Shown here one piece after another: positions 55,219 through 64,000 of a DNA stretch of 64,000 nt (positions within the stretch are counted from its first letter, which is position 1; every line of letters begins with the position of its first letter). The position numbers and the translations under genes were made by a program. This DNA is from Novosphingobium sp. IK01 (GTDB lineage: Bacteria; Pseudomonadota; Alphaproteobacteria; Sphingomonadales; Sphingomonadaceae), in assembly GCF_033242265.1 (NCBI RefSeq), contig NZ_BTFW01000001.1, forward strand, positions 3,431,001-3,495,000, in the 5' to 3' direction. The notes beneath the pieces are model-generated. The model saw only the letters and a list, made by a program, of their open reading frames with translations. It had not been told where the DNA came from and did no database searches.

Positions 55219-57069
55219 ATGCAGCAACAGGCTCTTGTTTTCGCTCTGATCGGTATTCTTGGTATCGGCGCGCAGTGGATCGCGTGGCGCACCGGATGGC
55301 CGGCTATCGCCCTCATGCTCGTGGCGGGCGTTGTTGCCGGGCCGGTCACCGGGCTGGTCATTCCCGACCAGACATTTGGCGCCATGCTCAAGCCGATGAT
55401 CTCCATCGCGGTGGCGCTGATCCTCTTTGAAGGGGGGCTCAGCCTCAATTTCCGCGAGTTGCGCAAGACCGAAGGCGCGGTGACGCGCCTGATGCTGATC
55501 GGCATTCCGGTCGGCTGGGGGCTGGGCACGCTGGCGTGCTATTATATCGCCGGGCTGGTCTGGCCGGTGGCCACGCTGTTTGCGGGCATTCTGGTGGTCA
55601 CCGGGCCCACGGTGGTGATCCCGCTGCTGCGCCAGAGCAATGTGGCTGCGCGCCCGCGCACGATCCTCAAGTGGGAAGCCATCGTCAACGATCCCATCGG
55701 CGCGCTGTGCGCGGTGGTCACCTATGAATGTCTGCGCCGCACGGGCGAGGGGGCGACGGTGGTTGCTGTTGTCGGCTCGCTGCTGGCGGCGGCGGTGGTG
55801 GCCGGGCTCATGGGCTATCTGGCGGCGCTGGCAATCGCCTGGGCTTTCCCGCGCGGCCATGTGCCCGAATATCTCAAGGCGCCGGTCCTGCTGGTGGCGG
55901 TCGTGGGCACGTTCGTGCTCTCCAATCTCATCGAGCAGGAAACCGGCCTTCTGGCCGTGACGGTGATGGGCGTGGCGATTGCCAACATGCGCCTCGACAG
56001 CCTGCGCGACATTCATCCGTTCAAGGAGAACATCACGGTCCTGCTCATTTCGGGCGTGTTCGTGCTGCTCTCGGCCTCGCTCGATTTCGGGGTTCTGCGC
56101 CATTTCGAGTGGCGCTTTCTGGCCTATCTTCTGGCGGTGCTGTTCCTCGTGCGTCCGGCCACGGTGCTGGTCAGCCTGGCCTTCAGCAAGATCCCCTGGA
56201 ACGAGCGCCTGCTGGTGGCGTGGATCGCGCCGCGCGGGGTCGTGGCCGTGGCGATCTCGGGGCTTTTCGCGCTGCGGCTCGACCAGCTCGGCTATGGCGA
56301 CGGCAGCATTCTGGTGGCGCTTTCGTTCTCGGTGGTGGTCGCCACGATCATCGCGCATGGTTTCAGCATCCGTTTCGTTGCGCGCTGGCTGGGGGTGCAG
56401 GGCCCGCCGCGCAAGGGGTTGCTGATCGTGGGCAGCACTTCGTGGAGCCTGTCGCTGGCAGACCAGTTGCGCCAGCTCGACGTGCCGGTGATGATCGTCG
56501 ACACCAGCTGGCCGCGCCTCTCGCTTGCGCGTCAGGCGGGCATTGCCACCTACCATGGCGAAATTCTGGCCGAGGCGACCGAGGAACGCCTCGAACTCGG
56601 CCAGTTTCAGGTGCTCGTCGCCACGACCGACAGCGAGGCCTACAACGCCCTCGTGTGCAGCGAGTTCGCACCCGAATTCGGGCGCGATGCGGTCTACCAG
56701 CTGGGCGGCTCGGGCGACGACGAGGATCATCGCAGCCTGCCCGAAGCCCTGCGCGGGCGCGCGATGTTCGCCTCGGGCGCCGGAGTGGCCGAGATTCTCG
56801 AACGCGAGCGTCTGGGCTGGACCTTCCGCAAGACAAGGCTGAGCGACCAGTTCGACTTTGCCGATGCGCAGGCCGCGCTGCCCGATCAGAGCGACATGCT
56901 GTTCGTGCTGCGCAAGGACGGGCGGATCGTGTTCTTCACCCATGCCTCGCGTCCCACGCCGCAGGCGGGCGACACGATCATTTCCTATGGCCCCTCGCGC
57001 CACGAGGAACCCGAAGCCGCGCGTGGCGCTGTCAGGAACAGGAATGAGCAAAGGGAGGTGATGTCGTGA
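55219..57069 (+). CDS. CPA1-type Na+(K+)/H+ antiporter with RCK-like domain
   Basis: This 616-residue inner-membrane protein has about 12 membrane helices with the CPA1 signatures LILFEGGLSLNFRELR, VVTGPTVVIPLLRQ, WEAIVNDPIGAL (the Asn-Asp pair) and APRGVVAVAISGLFALR. A cytoplasmic nucleotide-binding domain follows (LLIVGSTSWSLSLADQLRQLDVPVMIVD, about 415-500) and a C-terminal TrkA-C-like part. It exchanges Na+ or K+ for protons, gated by nucleotide. Its stop overlaps the GTG of the lipoprotein gene by 4 bp. Confidence 0.9.
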   Translation: MQQQALVFALIGILGIGAQWIAWRTGWPAIALMLVAGVVAGPVTGLVIPDQTFGAMLKPMISIAVALILFEGGLSLNFRELRKTEGAVTRLMLIGIPVGWGLGTLACYYIAGLVWPVATLFAGILVVTGPTVVIPLLRQSNVAARPRTILKWEAIVNDPIGALCAVVTYECLRRTGEGATVVAVVGSLLAAAVVAGLMGYLAALAIAWAFPRGHVPEYLKAPVLLVAVVGTFVLSNLIEQETGLLAVTVMGVAIANMRLDSLRDIHPFKENITVLLISGVFVLLSASLDFGVLRHFEWRFLAYLLAVLFLVRPATVLVSLAFSKIPWNERLLVAWIAPRGVVAVAISGLFALRLDQLGYGDGSILVALSFSVVVATIIAHGFSIRFVARWLGVQGPPRKGLLIVGSTSWSLSLADQLRQLDVPVMIVDTSWPRLSLARQAGIATYHGEILAEATEERLELGQFQVLVATTDSEAYNALVCSEFAPEFGRDAVYQLGGSGDDEDHRSLPEALRGRAMFASGAGVAEILERERLGWTFRKTRLSDQFDFADAQAALPDQSDMLFVLRKDGRIVFFTHASRPTPQAGDTIISYGPSRHEEPEAARGAVRNRNEQREVMS

Positions 57070-57728
57070 GACGCGCGTCGATCATCGCGTTTTCGGTTCT
57101 TCTGGCCACGCTGGGCGGCTGCAACAGACCCGGCCCGGACAAGCCCGGTCAGGATGCCTCCGCGCAGGCTTCGGATCAGGCCGATGACGGGCAGGGGGAA
57201 GGCGAGGGCGGGGCCAGTTCTGCTGCCGGTCAGTCTGCTTCAGGCGAACCGGCGCCCGAGCCGAAAAAGTCGATCATCCGCCCCGAGGTCGACGCCGGGC
57301 CGACGCAGGCCCCGGTGCTGCTGCCGGTGCATCTCGTCGTGCCCTGGCCGGCCAGGGCTGTCCGGCTCGACGATGCCGGCCGGGCGCTGATCGATGGCCT
57401 GCTGGGCGATCCGACGTTTCAGGCCGGGGGCCCGGTCACGATCTGGGGGCACAGCGATTCCCATGGCACGGACAGCGCAAATCTGGCCTCCTCGCGCCAG
57501 CGCGCCCTGGCGGCGCGGGCCTATCTGATCGCAAAGGGGGTGAACCCGGCGCGGATCACGGTTGTCGCCATGGGCGAGGCCAGCCCGCTGGTGCCCAACC
57601 GCCGCCGCGACGGCACCGACGATCCCGACGCGCGCGCGAAGAACCGCCGGGTCGAGATCGAGGCCGTCGCACCCCTTCCGGCGGCGCCGCCTGCTGCCCC
57701 GAACGGGAAACAGGCCGGACCTGCATAA
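57066..57728 (+). CDS. OmpA-family lipoprotein
   Basis: This 220-residue protein starts at a GTG overlapping the antiporter stop. It has a lipobox ending at Cys19 (LLATLGGC), a Pro/Gly/Ser-rich linker and a C-terminal OmpA peptidoglycan-binding domain (VTIWGHSDSHGTDSANLASSRQRALAARAYLIAKG, KNRRVEIEAV). It probably anchors the outer membrane to the cell wall. Coupling to the antiporter suggests a link to osmotic or envelope stress, which is inference. Confidence 0.88.
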   Translation: MRRASIIAFSVLLATLGGCNRPGPDKPGQDASAQASDQADDGQGEGEGGASSAAGQSASGEPAPEPKKSIIRPEVDAGPTQAPVLLPVHLVVPWPARAVRLDDAGRALIDGLLGDPTFQAGGPVTIWGHSDSHGTDSANLASSRQRALAARAYLIAKGVNPARITVVAMGEASPLVPNRRRDGTDDPDARAKNRRVEIEAVAPLPAAPPAAPNGKQAGPA

Positions 57729-57765
57729 GCTCCGGCCTGCTTTCGCGCCCCGATCCGGTGCGCCC

Positions 57766-58563
57766 TCAGGGACGGGGCGGGGGCGCGCTTTCAAAGATCC
57801 GGTTGAGCGTTGCCGCGATGCGCACCCCGGCCTGTTCGAGCCTTTGATCGACTTCCCCGCGATGCTGGTAGGCATAGTCCCAGCTCAGCGCCGGGTCGGT
57901 GGGGTAGATCGTCTTGCGCAGGGCCACGCTCTCGTGAATCCACACGTTCGGGTCGGTCTGGTTCCAGGCGATCACCTCCTGCGGGGTGATCGCGCGGGAC
58001 AGCCAGTGCGCATATTCGGAATAGGACAGCCCGCGCTGTTCGATCAGCGCCGAATCCCAGATCGAATGCAGATTGGTCGGTTTGCCGAACCAGCTGACCG
58101 AGACGGTATTGCCCCCCCGATCATCGCCCGCGCCGGCATGGAGCGGCTGGTGCAGGTCGCCCACGATGTGAACCACGAAGCGCAGTGCCATGCGCTGTTC
58201 GTCGGGCGAGGCCTTGGGATCGCGCAGCACGGCGGAAAAATGCGCCAGCGCGGTGACCGCGTCGCCTGCGGGCGGGGCGTCCGAAGTCTGGTAGTCGTCG
58301 CCCTTGACCGTGACATAGTGCCAGGGGCTGGCGGTCTTCTGCCAGAACGGATCGGGGGCCGAGCGCATGTCGTCGGGCCAGGTGGCGGCCTGGGCGAGGT
58401 CTTCATTGCCCAGCAGCAGGCGCACCCGCGCGCGGGCCAGGCCGCTCAGGTTCTCGTCGGCGATGGCGCCGGTGATGCGATGGCCGATGGGCCCCCAGGC
58501 ATGGGCCGGGGACGACAGGCAGAGCGAAGCGGCGATGAAGCCGGACAGGGCGGGTTTGCGCAT
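57766..58563 (-). CDS. S1/P1-type zinc nuclease, secreted
   Basis: This 265-residue protein has a signal peptide cut before Trp23 (AHA-WGPIGHRITG), which exposes the N-terminal tryptophan that binds zinc in this family. Other ligands are visible: His28, WPDDMR, WHYVTV and HIVGDLHQPLHAG with GGN. It should cleave single-stranded DNA or RNA and remove 3'-phosphates in the periplasm or outside. It converges with the OmpA-like gene. Confidence 0.93.
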   Translation of the reverse strand: MRKPALSGFIAASLCLSSPAHAWGPIGHRITGAIADENLSGLARARVRLLLGNEDLAQAATWPDDMRSAPDPFWQKTASPWHYVTVKGDDYQTSDAPPAGDAVTALAHFSAVLRDPKASPDEQRMALRFVVHIVGDLHQPLHAGAGDDRGGNTVSVSWFGKPTNLHSIWDSALIEQRGLSYSEYAHWLSRAITPQEVIAWNQTDPNVWIHESVALRKTIYPTDPALSWDYAYQHRGEVDQRLEQAGVRIAATLNRIFESAPPPRP

Positions 58564-59335
58564 GGCTCCATTTCATAATGCAGATGACGCGGCGGGAAAG
58601 CCCGTTGACGCGAAAGAGCGCATGTCCGGTGGCGACAGGTGTCGCACGGCCGGGAACGGTTCGGGGCTGGACACCCGGTGAGCAGTCTGGTTCAATAGTC
58701 GGACTGAAACCGGTGCCGGAATCATGTATGGCAGCGCAGTCAATAAAAAGGGAGAAAATTCGTATGCAGTCGTAAGGCATACCTATGCGGTTGCCGTGAT
58801 CTGCCGAATTTTAGATGCTAGCGGCAGGACAGCTCAACGGAACTATCGAAAAACGTGGTTCTCGGCAGCATGTCCGGTCTTGCCGGAACGAGGGGGTCTG
58901 CACAACGTGACAAGTTGTCTCACCCCCCTTTGTTCGGCCATGACTGACAGCGTTGTCTGGAATTGTGTCGATAAACTCCGACAATGGGTAATTTGGGAGA
59001 ACGGGCAACGAACCTGAGGCTGACATGTTCGACTTTCCCGGTTCCGGGCGTTTTTCCGGGGCGGGAGCGGGCAGGGGATGGGCTTTCCGGCGACATGGGC
59101 CGCTCGTGACCGGGCGGATTGGTCTCATGTCGACCACGCTTTTCCAGACTGGTCGATGAGCGGGCACGAGGCTGTGGGGCTGTTGACCCCAAACGGGGCA
59201 TTCGGGCGGTGCGAGGGTTCGCCAGAACCGCCCCCGGATGCGTCTGAAGGCAAGATGGGAGGCTGGCGCCGGGGGATCTGCAAGATCCGAAAACGCCAGC
59301 ATGATCAATAACATAAACAGATATGATGGTGAAAA
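58564..59335. other. Gene-free region upstream of oprB with a hairpin
   Basis: No convincing gene is visible in these 772 bp. It contains TGTCGATAAACTCCGACA (58965-58982), a 5-bp-arm palindrome that could be an operator, and a two-part hairpin at 59262-59300 (GCTGGCG/CGCCAGC outside, GGATC/GATCC inside) ending 35 bp before the oprB start. The latter may be a 5'-leader structure. The rest presumably carries the oprB promoter. Confidence 0.45.
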
Positions 59336-60739
59336 ATGAAAAAGATGAATCATTTTGCAGGGTCGGTTTGCGCTGTCATTGCCACCACGCTCATGCTGCC
59401 CGGCGCGGCCTGGGCCGATGCGCCTGCCGCTGATGCGGCCAGCCCCGTCGTGGCACCTTCGGCCGAACCGGTTTCTGGTGGGAGAGAGCCTGCTGTCACG
59501 TCGCTGCCCGGTGGCCTGGTCCGCAAGACCTATGATGGCATTCTGGGCGACTGGGGCGGCCTGCGCGAGAAGCTCGATGATGCCGGCGTCGGCCTGACGG
59601 TCGCCTATGGCAACGAATTTGCCGCCAATGTCGCGGGTGGTGCGCGCAAGGATGCCACTGCGGTCGGCCAGCTGGTGCTCGGCACCGATCTCGACATGGA
59701 CAAGATCGCGGGGATCCACGGCGGGTCGTTCCACGGCAAGATCACCTATCGCCATGGCCCCAACCTGGGGGACAAGGCCGGTCTCGAAACCCTTCAGCTG
59801 GTGCAGGAAGTCTGGGGGCGCGGCCAGACCTGGCGCGTGACCGAAGCCTATTACCAGCAGCAGATCGGCGCCTCGCTCGATGTGAAGATCGGCCGCATGA
59901 CCATGGGCTCGGACTTCGAGCAGATGGGCTGCGAGTTCCAGAACCTGAGCTTCTGCGGCGCGGCTGTCGGCAACCTCGTGGGCGATTACTGGTACAACTG
60001 GCCGATCAGCCAGTGGGCGCTGGTCGCCAATTACAAGCACAAGTCGTGGTATGTGAAGGCCGCCGTGTTCGAGGCCAACCGTCACAGCCTCGACAACAAT
60101 TTCGCCTTCAACCACGGTGGCGCCGATGGCGTGACGGTCCCGGTCGAAGCGGGCTGGACCCCGCGTCTGGGTTCGCGCGGGCTGCCCGGTGTCTACAAGA
60201 TCGGTGCCTGGTACAACTCGCAGCGCGCCGATGACGTGCTGCTGGGTGTCGACGGCCAGCCGGTCGGCGCGCGCGACATCGACCCGATGGCGCGTCGGGG
60301 CCGCTATGGTGGCTACATCGCCATCCGCCAGCAGATCACCGGTTCCTACACGAAGGACCCGCTGACCGGCGCGATGGTGACCCGTGGCGTGAGCGTGCAG
60401 TTCAACCTGACCCAGACCGACCGCCGCACCGCGCGCACCGACAACCAGCTGACGGCCGGGCTGCTCTGGTCGGCGCCGTTCTCGGCCCGTCCGCACGATG
60501 AACTGGGCTGGGCGATCGGCCGCACCAATGTGAACAGCCGGGCGGCCTATGGCGAGCAACTGGCTTCGCCGACCGGGCGCCATGCCGACGCGGAGTACCT
60601 GACCGAGTTCTACTACGGGGTCCACATCTACCCCGGCGTGATGCTCAAGCCCAACATCCAGTACATCGTCAATCCCGGCGGATACCACACCAACAAGGAC
60701 GTCGTGATCCTTGGGATGAAGAGTTCTTTCGCGCTGTAA
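59336..60739 (+). CDS. oprB: OprB-family carbohydrate porin
   Basis: This 467-residue protein has a signal peptide (VIATTLMLPGAAWA) and the OprB pattern: GILGDWGGLREKLDDAGVGLTVAYGNEFAANV, VTEAYYQQQIGASLDVKIGRMTMGSDF, and a barrel ending in aromatic-rich strands (GMKSSFAL). It forms a passive outer-membrane channel for glucose and other sugars. The membrane glucose dehydrogenase gene follows 91 bp downstream on the same strand, which gives a short route from uptake to periplasmic oxidation. Confidence 0.92.
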   Translation: MKKMNHFAGSVCAVIATTLMLPGAAWADAPAADAASPVVAPSAEPVSGGREPAVTSLPGGLVRKTYDGILGDWGGLREKLDDAGVGLTVAYGNEFAANVAGGARKDATAVGQLVLGTDLDMDKIAGIHGGSFHGKITYRHGPNLGDKAGLETLQLVQEVWGRGQTWRVTEAYYQQQIGASLDVKIGRMTMGSDFEQMGCEFQNLSFCGAAVGNLVGDYWYNWPISQWALVANYKHKSWYVKAAVFEANRHSLDNNFAFNHGGADGVTVPVEAGWTPRLGSRGLPGVYKIGAWYNSQRADDVLLGVDGQPVGARDIDPMARRGRYGGYIAIRQQITGSYTKDPLTGAMVTRGVSVQFNLTQTDRRTARTDNQLTAGLLWSAPFSARPHDELGWAIGRTNVNSRAAYGEQLASPTGRHADAEYLTEFYYGVHIYPGVMLKPNIQYIVNPGGYHTNKDVVILGMKSSFAL

Positions 60740-60830
60740 GTATCTGATCCGAAGCTATCGTTTCGGAGCGGGCTCTAAAATCTCGGGGAGGGGATTTTAT
60801 TAATTCTAATGGAAGCAAGGGGTAATTAAA

Positions 60831-63242
60831 ATGTCCTCCCCCACAATTCAGGACCCTCTCCCAGGAAAGGGAGCGGGTCTTCCCCTCAGGCTGGCATCGA
60901 TACTGGTCCTGCTTGTCGCCATTCCGCTCGTTCTGGGCGGTGGCTGGCTGGTCGCGCTGGGCGGCTCGGCCTATTACGTGATCACCGGCGTCGTGCTGCT
61001 GGTCAATGCCGTGCTGCTCTGGCGTTCGTGCAAGTGGGCCTATCCGCTGTTTGCCGCCGTGATCCTGGGCACGATGGTCTGGGCGATCGGCGAAGCGGGC
61101 ATCGATTTCTGGCGCCTTGCCCCGCGTGGTGACGTGCTCGTTCCGCTTGGCATCGTGCTGCTGCTGCCCTGGGTCGTGCGCGCCCATGCGGCGGGCCGTG
61201 CGCCGATGCGCTGGCCGCTGGTGGTCGCGCTGGTTGCTGCGGTGGGCACGCTGGCCTGCTCTTTGACTGCCGATCGCGTTTCGATCAACGGCAGCCTGCC
61301 GGGCGCGCCGGGTGCGGTCGATCTGGCCGACGGCATCTCGCCCGAGGACTGGACCGCCTATGGCCGCACCAATGCCGGCCTGCGCTTCTCGCCGCTGACC
61401 CAGATCAGCCCAGACAATGTCTCGAACCTCAAGGTCGCCTGGACCTTCCGCACCGGCGACCTGCCCGCGCTGGGCAAGGCCGATCCGGTCGAATCCACGT
61501 TCGAGGTGACCCCGATCAAGGTCGGCAATCTGGTCTACCTGTGCTCGGCCCACCAGATCGCTTTCGCGCTTGATGCCGCCACCGGCAAGCAGGTGTGGAA
61601 GTTCGATCCCAAGCTGGTCGACGACAACAGCTTCCAGCACCTGACCTGCCGGGGCCTGTCGTATCACGAAAACGTCGCCAATGCTCTCGACACCACGGGC
61701 AAGCCCGCGCCTGCCGAGTGTGCAAAGCGCGTGATCCTGCCGACCAACGATGGCCGCGTGATCGCCCTCGACGCGCTGACCGGCAAGCTGTGCCACAGCT
61801 TTGGCGCCAACGGCACGATCGATCTCAACAAGCAGATCAATCTGGTACGTGGCGGCTTCTATGAAGTGACCTCGCCGCCGGTCGTCACCCGGAACATGAT
61901 CATCGTCAACGGCGCGGTCATCGACAACTACTCGACCAACGAACCCTCGGGCGTGGTGCGGGGCTACGATGTCTACACCGGCCGTCTGGTCTGGGCATGG
62001 GATTCGGGCGCAAGGGATGAAAACCGCATCCCCGGTCCGAACGAAACCTATACCCGCAACTCGCCCAACTCGTGGATCACGGCCTCGGCCGACGAAAAGC
62101 TGGGCCTTGTCTACATACCGATGGGCGTGTCCTCGCCCGATATCTTCGGCGGCAACCGTTCGGCCCTGAACGAGCGCTATGCGACCTCGCTGGTCGCGCT
62201 CGACATCGCCACGGGCAAGCGCGTGTGGAACTACCAGACCGTGCACCACGACCTGTGGGACATGGACGTTCCCTCGCAGCCCACGCTGGCCGACATCCAG
62301 ACCGCCCACGGCATCGTCCCGGCGATCTATGCCCCGGCCAAGACCGGCAACATCTTCGTGCTCGACCGCCGCACGGGCAAGCCGATCGTCCCGGCGCCCG
62401 AACGCGCCGTGCTGCAGGGGGGCGCGCCGGGTGAATGGCTGTCGAAGACCCAGCCGTTCTCCGAGCTGACGCTGCGTCCGGCCGAGAACCTGACCGACGC
62501 GAACATGTGGGGCGCCACCATGTTCGACCAGATGGCCTGCCGGATCATGTTCAAGCGCCTGCGCTATGATGGTCCGTTCACGCCGCCCTCGCTTCAGGGC
62601 ACGCTGGTGTTCCCCGGCAATCTGGGCATGTTCGAATGGGGCGGCATCTCGATCGACCCCAGGCGCCAGATTGCTGTCGCCAACCCGATGAACATTCCGT
62701 TCGTCTCGCGCCTGATCCCGCGTGGCCCGGGCAACCCGGCCCAGCCCAACAATGCGCACCCGGCGGGTACGGAAACGGGCGTCCAGCCAATGTATGGCTC
62801 GCCCTATGGCGTGGAACTCAATGCGTTCCTCTCGCCGCTCGGCCTGCCTTGCATGCAGCCGCCCTGGGGTTATGTCACGGGGATCGACCTGAAGACCAAC
62901 AAGGTCATCTGGAAGCACCGCGTGGGCACCACCCGTGACAACGGCGTTCCCCTGCCGCTCAGGATCGGCGTGCCGATGCTTGGTGGCACGATCACCACGG
63001 CGGGCGGCGTCTCGTTCCTCACGGCGACGCAGGACAACTTCATCCGCGGCTTCGACGTGACCACCGGCAAGATGCTGTGGGAATCCCGCCTGCCTGCGGG
63101 CGGCCAGTCGACCCCGATGACCTATGCCGTGAACGGAAAGCAGTTCGTGGTGACGGCGGCGGGCGGTCATGGCTCGTTCGGCACCAAAATCGGCGATTAC
63201 ATCATCGCCTATGCGCTGCCCGACCAGAAGACCGCGCACTGA
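60831..63242 (+). CDS. gcd: Membrane-bound PQQ-dependent glucose dehydrogenase
   Basis: This 803-residue quinoprotein matches the family length. Five hydrophobic segments in the first 150 residues anchor it and bind ubiquinone; the rest is an eight-bladed PQQ propeller (DWTAYGRTNAGLRFSPLTQISPDNVSNLKVAWTFRTGD, YQTVHHDLWDMDVPSQPTL, GNIFVLDRRTGKPI, GGTITTAGGVSFLTATQDNFIRGFD). It oxidises aldoses to lactones in the periplasm and passes electrons to quinone. It follows oprB and ends at a strong bidirectional terminator. Other mGDH substrates are possible. Confidence 0.95.
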   Translation: MSSPTIQDPLPGKGAGLPLRLASILVLLVAIPLVLGGGWLVALGGSAYYVITGVVLLVNAVLLWRSCKWAYPLFAAVILGTMVWAIGEAGIDFWRLAPRGDVLVPLGIVLLLPWVVRAHAAGRAPMRWPLVVALVAAVGTLACSLTADRVSINGSLPGAPGAVDLADGISPEDWTAYGRTNAGLRFSPLTQISPDNVSNLKVAWTFRTGDLPALGKADPVESTFEVTPIKVGNLVYLCSAHQIAFALDAATGKQVWKFDPKLVDDNSFQHLTCRGLSYHENVANALDTTGKPAPAECAKRVILPTNDGRVIALDALTGKLCHSFGANGTIDLNKQINLVRGGFYEVTSPPVVTRNMIIVNGAVIDNYSTNEPSGVVRGYDVYTGRLVWAWDSGARDENRIPGPNETYTRNSPNSWITASADEKLGLVYIPMGVSSPDIFGGNRSALNERYATSLVALDIATGKRVWNYQTVHHDLWDMDVPSQPTLADIQTAHGIVPAIYAPAKTGNIFVLDRRTGKPIVPAPERAVLQGGAPGEWLSKTQPFSELTLRPAENLTDANMWGATMFDQMACRIMFKRLRYDGPFTPPSLQGTLVFPGNLGMFEWGGISIDPRRQIAVANPMNIPFVSRLIPRGPGNPAQPNNAHPAGTETGVQPMYGSPYGVELNAFLSPLGLPCMQPPWGYVTGIDLKTNKVIWKHRVGTTRDNGVPLPLRIGVPMLGGTITTAGGVSFLTATQDNFIRGFDVTTGKMLWESRLPAGGQSTPMTYAVNGKQFVVTAAGGHGSFGTKIGDYIIAYALPDQKTAH

Positions 63243-63301
63243 TGTGATGGCCCCGGCGTGTGGCGCAGGCTGCGCGTCGGGGCCTTGCAGGCAAAAAATG
63301 G

Positions 63302-63339
63302 AAAACCCCGATGGGCCTTGGTGGCGCATCGGGGTTTTT
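63302..63339. terminator. Bidirectional terminator between gcd and the TetR gene
   Basis: AAAACCCCGATG and CATCGGGGTTTTT form a GC-rich stem flanked by A-run and T-run, so it can stop transcripts from gcd and from the convergent TetR gene. Confidence 0.88.
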
Positions 63340-63382
63340 CGTGTCTGTCGCAGGCCTTCGCGCAAAGGCCTTTCCGGGGGAC

Positions 63383-64000
63383 TCAGGAATAGTGGTGCCG
63401 GGCAAAGAACCGCGCGAGTTCACGCGGCTGGGCGGGCTTGCCGGTGAAGATTTCGACATAGTGGGCCACGCGCGGCATGCGCACGTTGGGCGCCTCGACC
63501 GTCTGCATGCTGATATAGCCGATCTGCGTCAGGTAGACGGTGCGCGCGCGGGCATCGGCCTCGGCGAGGGGATAGCCGAAGCGGGTGAACATCGCGGTGA
63601 TCGCTTCGAGCCGCTGCTGGTCGGCGGCCTTGATCTCGGCGGCCACCTCCTCGCTCTGGAGCGCCCAGCTGCGCACCGCGAATTCGAAGCGGGTATCGAA
63701 CAGCTCGGGATCGAGCCAGCAGTCGAACAGGTTGAGCGTGGCCTCGCCGATGGTCTCGGCATAGGCCGACGAGCGTTCGCGAATCGAGCCGGTGTTGCGG
63801 TCGCGCCAGCGTTCGAGAACCGCGTCGAGCAGCTCCTCGCGGTCTTCGAAGAACCAGTAGAAGCTCGTGCGCGAGAGCTTGAGCCGCTTGGACAGCGGCT
63901 GGATCATCACCGCGGCAACGCCCTGATCGAGCAGGAGTTCGCAGGCCGCATCGAGCCACAGCTCGCGCGAGCCGCGATTGGCCCCATCACGCGAATCGGG
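63383..64000 (-). CDS. TetR-family regulator (5' end outside window)
   Basis: At least 205 residues are visible and the frame stays open to the window edge. The helix-turn-helix is visible as SRELWLDAACELLLDQGVAAVMIQPLSKRLKLSRTSFYWFFEDREELL, followed by an all-helical ligand domain ending RELARFFARHHYS. The internal ATG at 63910 would delete the first DNA-binding helix, so the true start lies beyond 64000. It converges on gcd. The regulated genes probably lie to the right, outside the window. Confidence 0.88.
   Translation of the reverse strand, partial: PDSRDGANRGSRELWLDAACELLLDQGVAAVMIQPLSKRLKLSRTSFYWFFEDREELLDAVLERWRDRNTGSIRERSSAYAETIGEATLNLFDCWLDPELFDTRFEFAVRSWALQSEEVAAEIKAADQQRLEAITAMFTRFGYPLAEADARARTVYLTQIGYISMQTVEAPNVRMPRVAHYVEIFTGKPAQPRELARFFARHHYS

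Overview
The window is high-GC alphaproteobacterial DNA. Two TonB-dependent receptors, an OprB-type porin, a membrane PQQ glucose dehydrogenase and a hexuronate/polysaccharide-use cluster with a LacI regulator point to Sphingomonadales, probably Novosphingobium or a close relative. That assignment is inferred from gene content and protein style, not from a marker gene.

Layout. (A) 1-12.8 kb is a polysaccharide/hexuronate-use cluster: kduI and a LacI regulator on the minus strand, then a plus-strand run of a 2-oxo-hydratase-family enzyme, an ExuT-like MFS transporter, a Tat-exported GH43 enzyme, a 1296-residue secreted LamG protein of unknown chemistry, a small secreted LamG protein and a CocE/NonD hydrolase. 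Three TGACACCGGTT operator-like sites lie at the kduI and lacI/hydratase promoters. (B) 12.8-33.7 kb is a broken P2-like prophage: integrase relics at both edges, a terminase fragment, a lysis relic, tail genes R, S and J, and fragments of I, V, W and D. It is interrupted by an IS1182-family element, a LysR/oxidoreductase/monooxygenase trio, a truncated Dam methylase, a frameshifted Fic gene and a complete type II-C CRISPR-Cas9 locus (tracrRNA, cas9, cas1, cas2 and an array of 52 full repeats plus a truncated one). The prophage ends beside tRNA-Met. (C) 34.74-48.25 kb is a 13.5-kb integrative island in the 3' half of tRNA-Thr(CGT). It is bounded by a 46-bp perfect direct repeat and carries a P4-type integrase, an AlpA-like regulator, a primase-helicase with an iteron-rich, origin-like spacer, and a type I restriction-modification operon (hsdM, rhuM, hsdS, hsdR) followed by a YgjP-like metallopeptidase and a protein with a HEPN-type RNxxxH motif. 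(D) 48.7-64 kb is chromosomal envelope and metabolism: two TonB receptors, a nucleoside-hydrolase-like protein lacking the usual aspartate cluster, a CPA1-type antiporter with an OmpA-like lipoprotein, an S1/P1 nuclease, an OprB porin, PQQ glucose dehydrogenase and a TetR regulator cut by the window end.

How the parts work together. In region A, exported enzymes probably break a uronate-containing polysaccharide, the MFS protein imports the product, and KduI with the hydratase-family enzyme process it, under LacI control. Regions B and C form a defence-rich stretch in which CRISPR-Cas9, a Fic protein and a type I RM system sit on or inside decayed or mobile DNA. In region D the OprB porin and glucose dehydrogenase are adjacent and probably serve periplasmic aldose uptake and oxidation.
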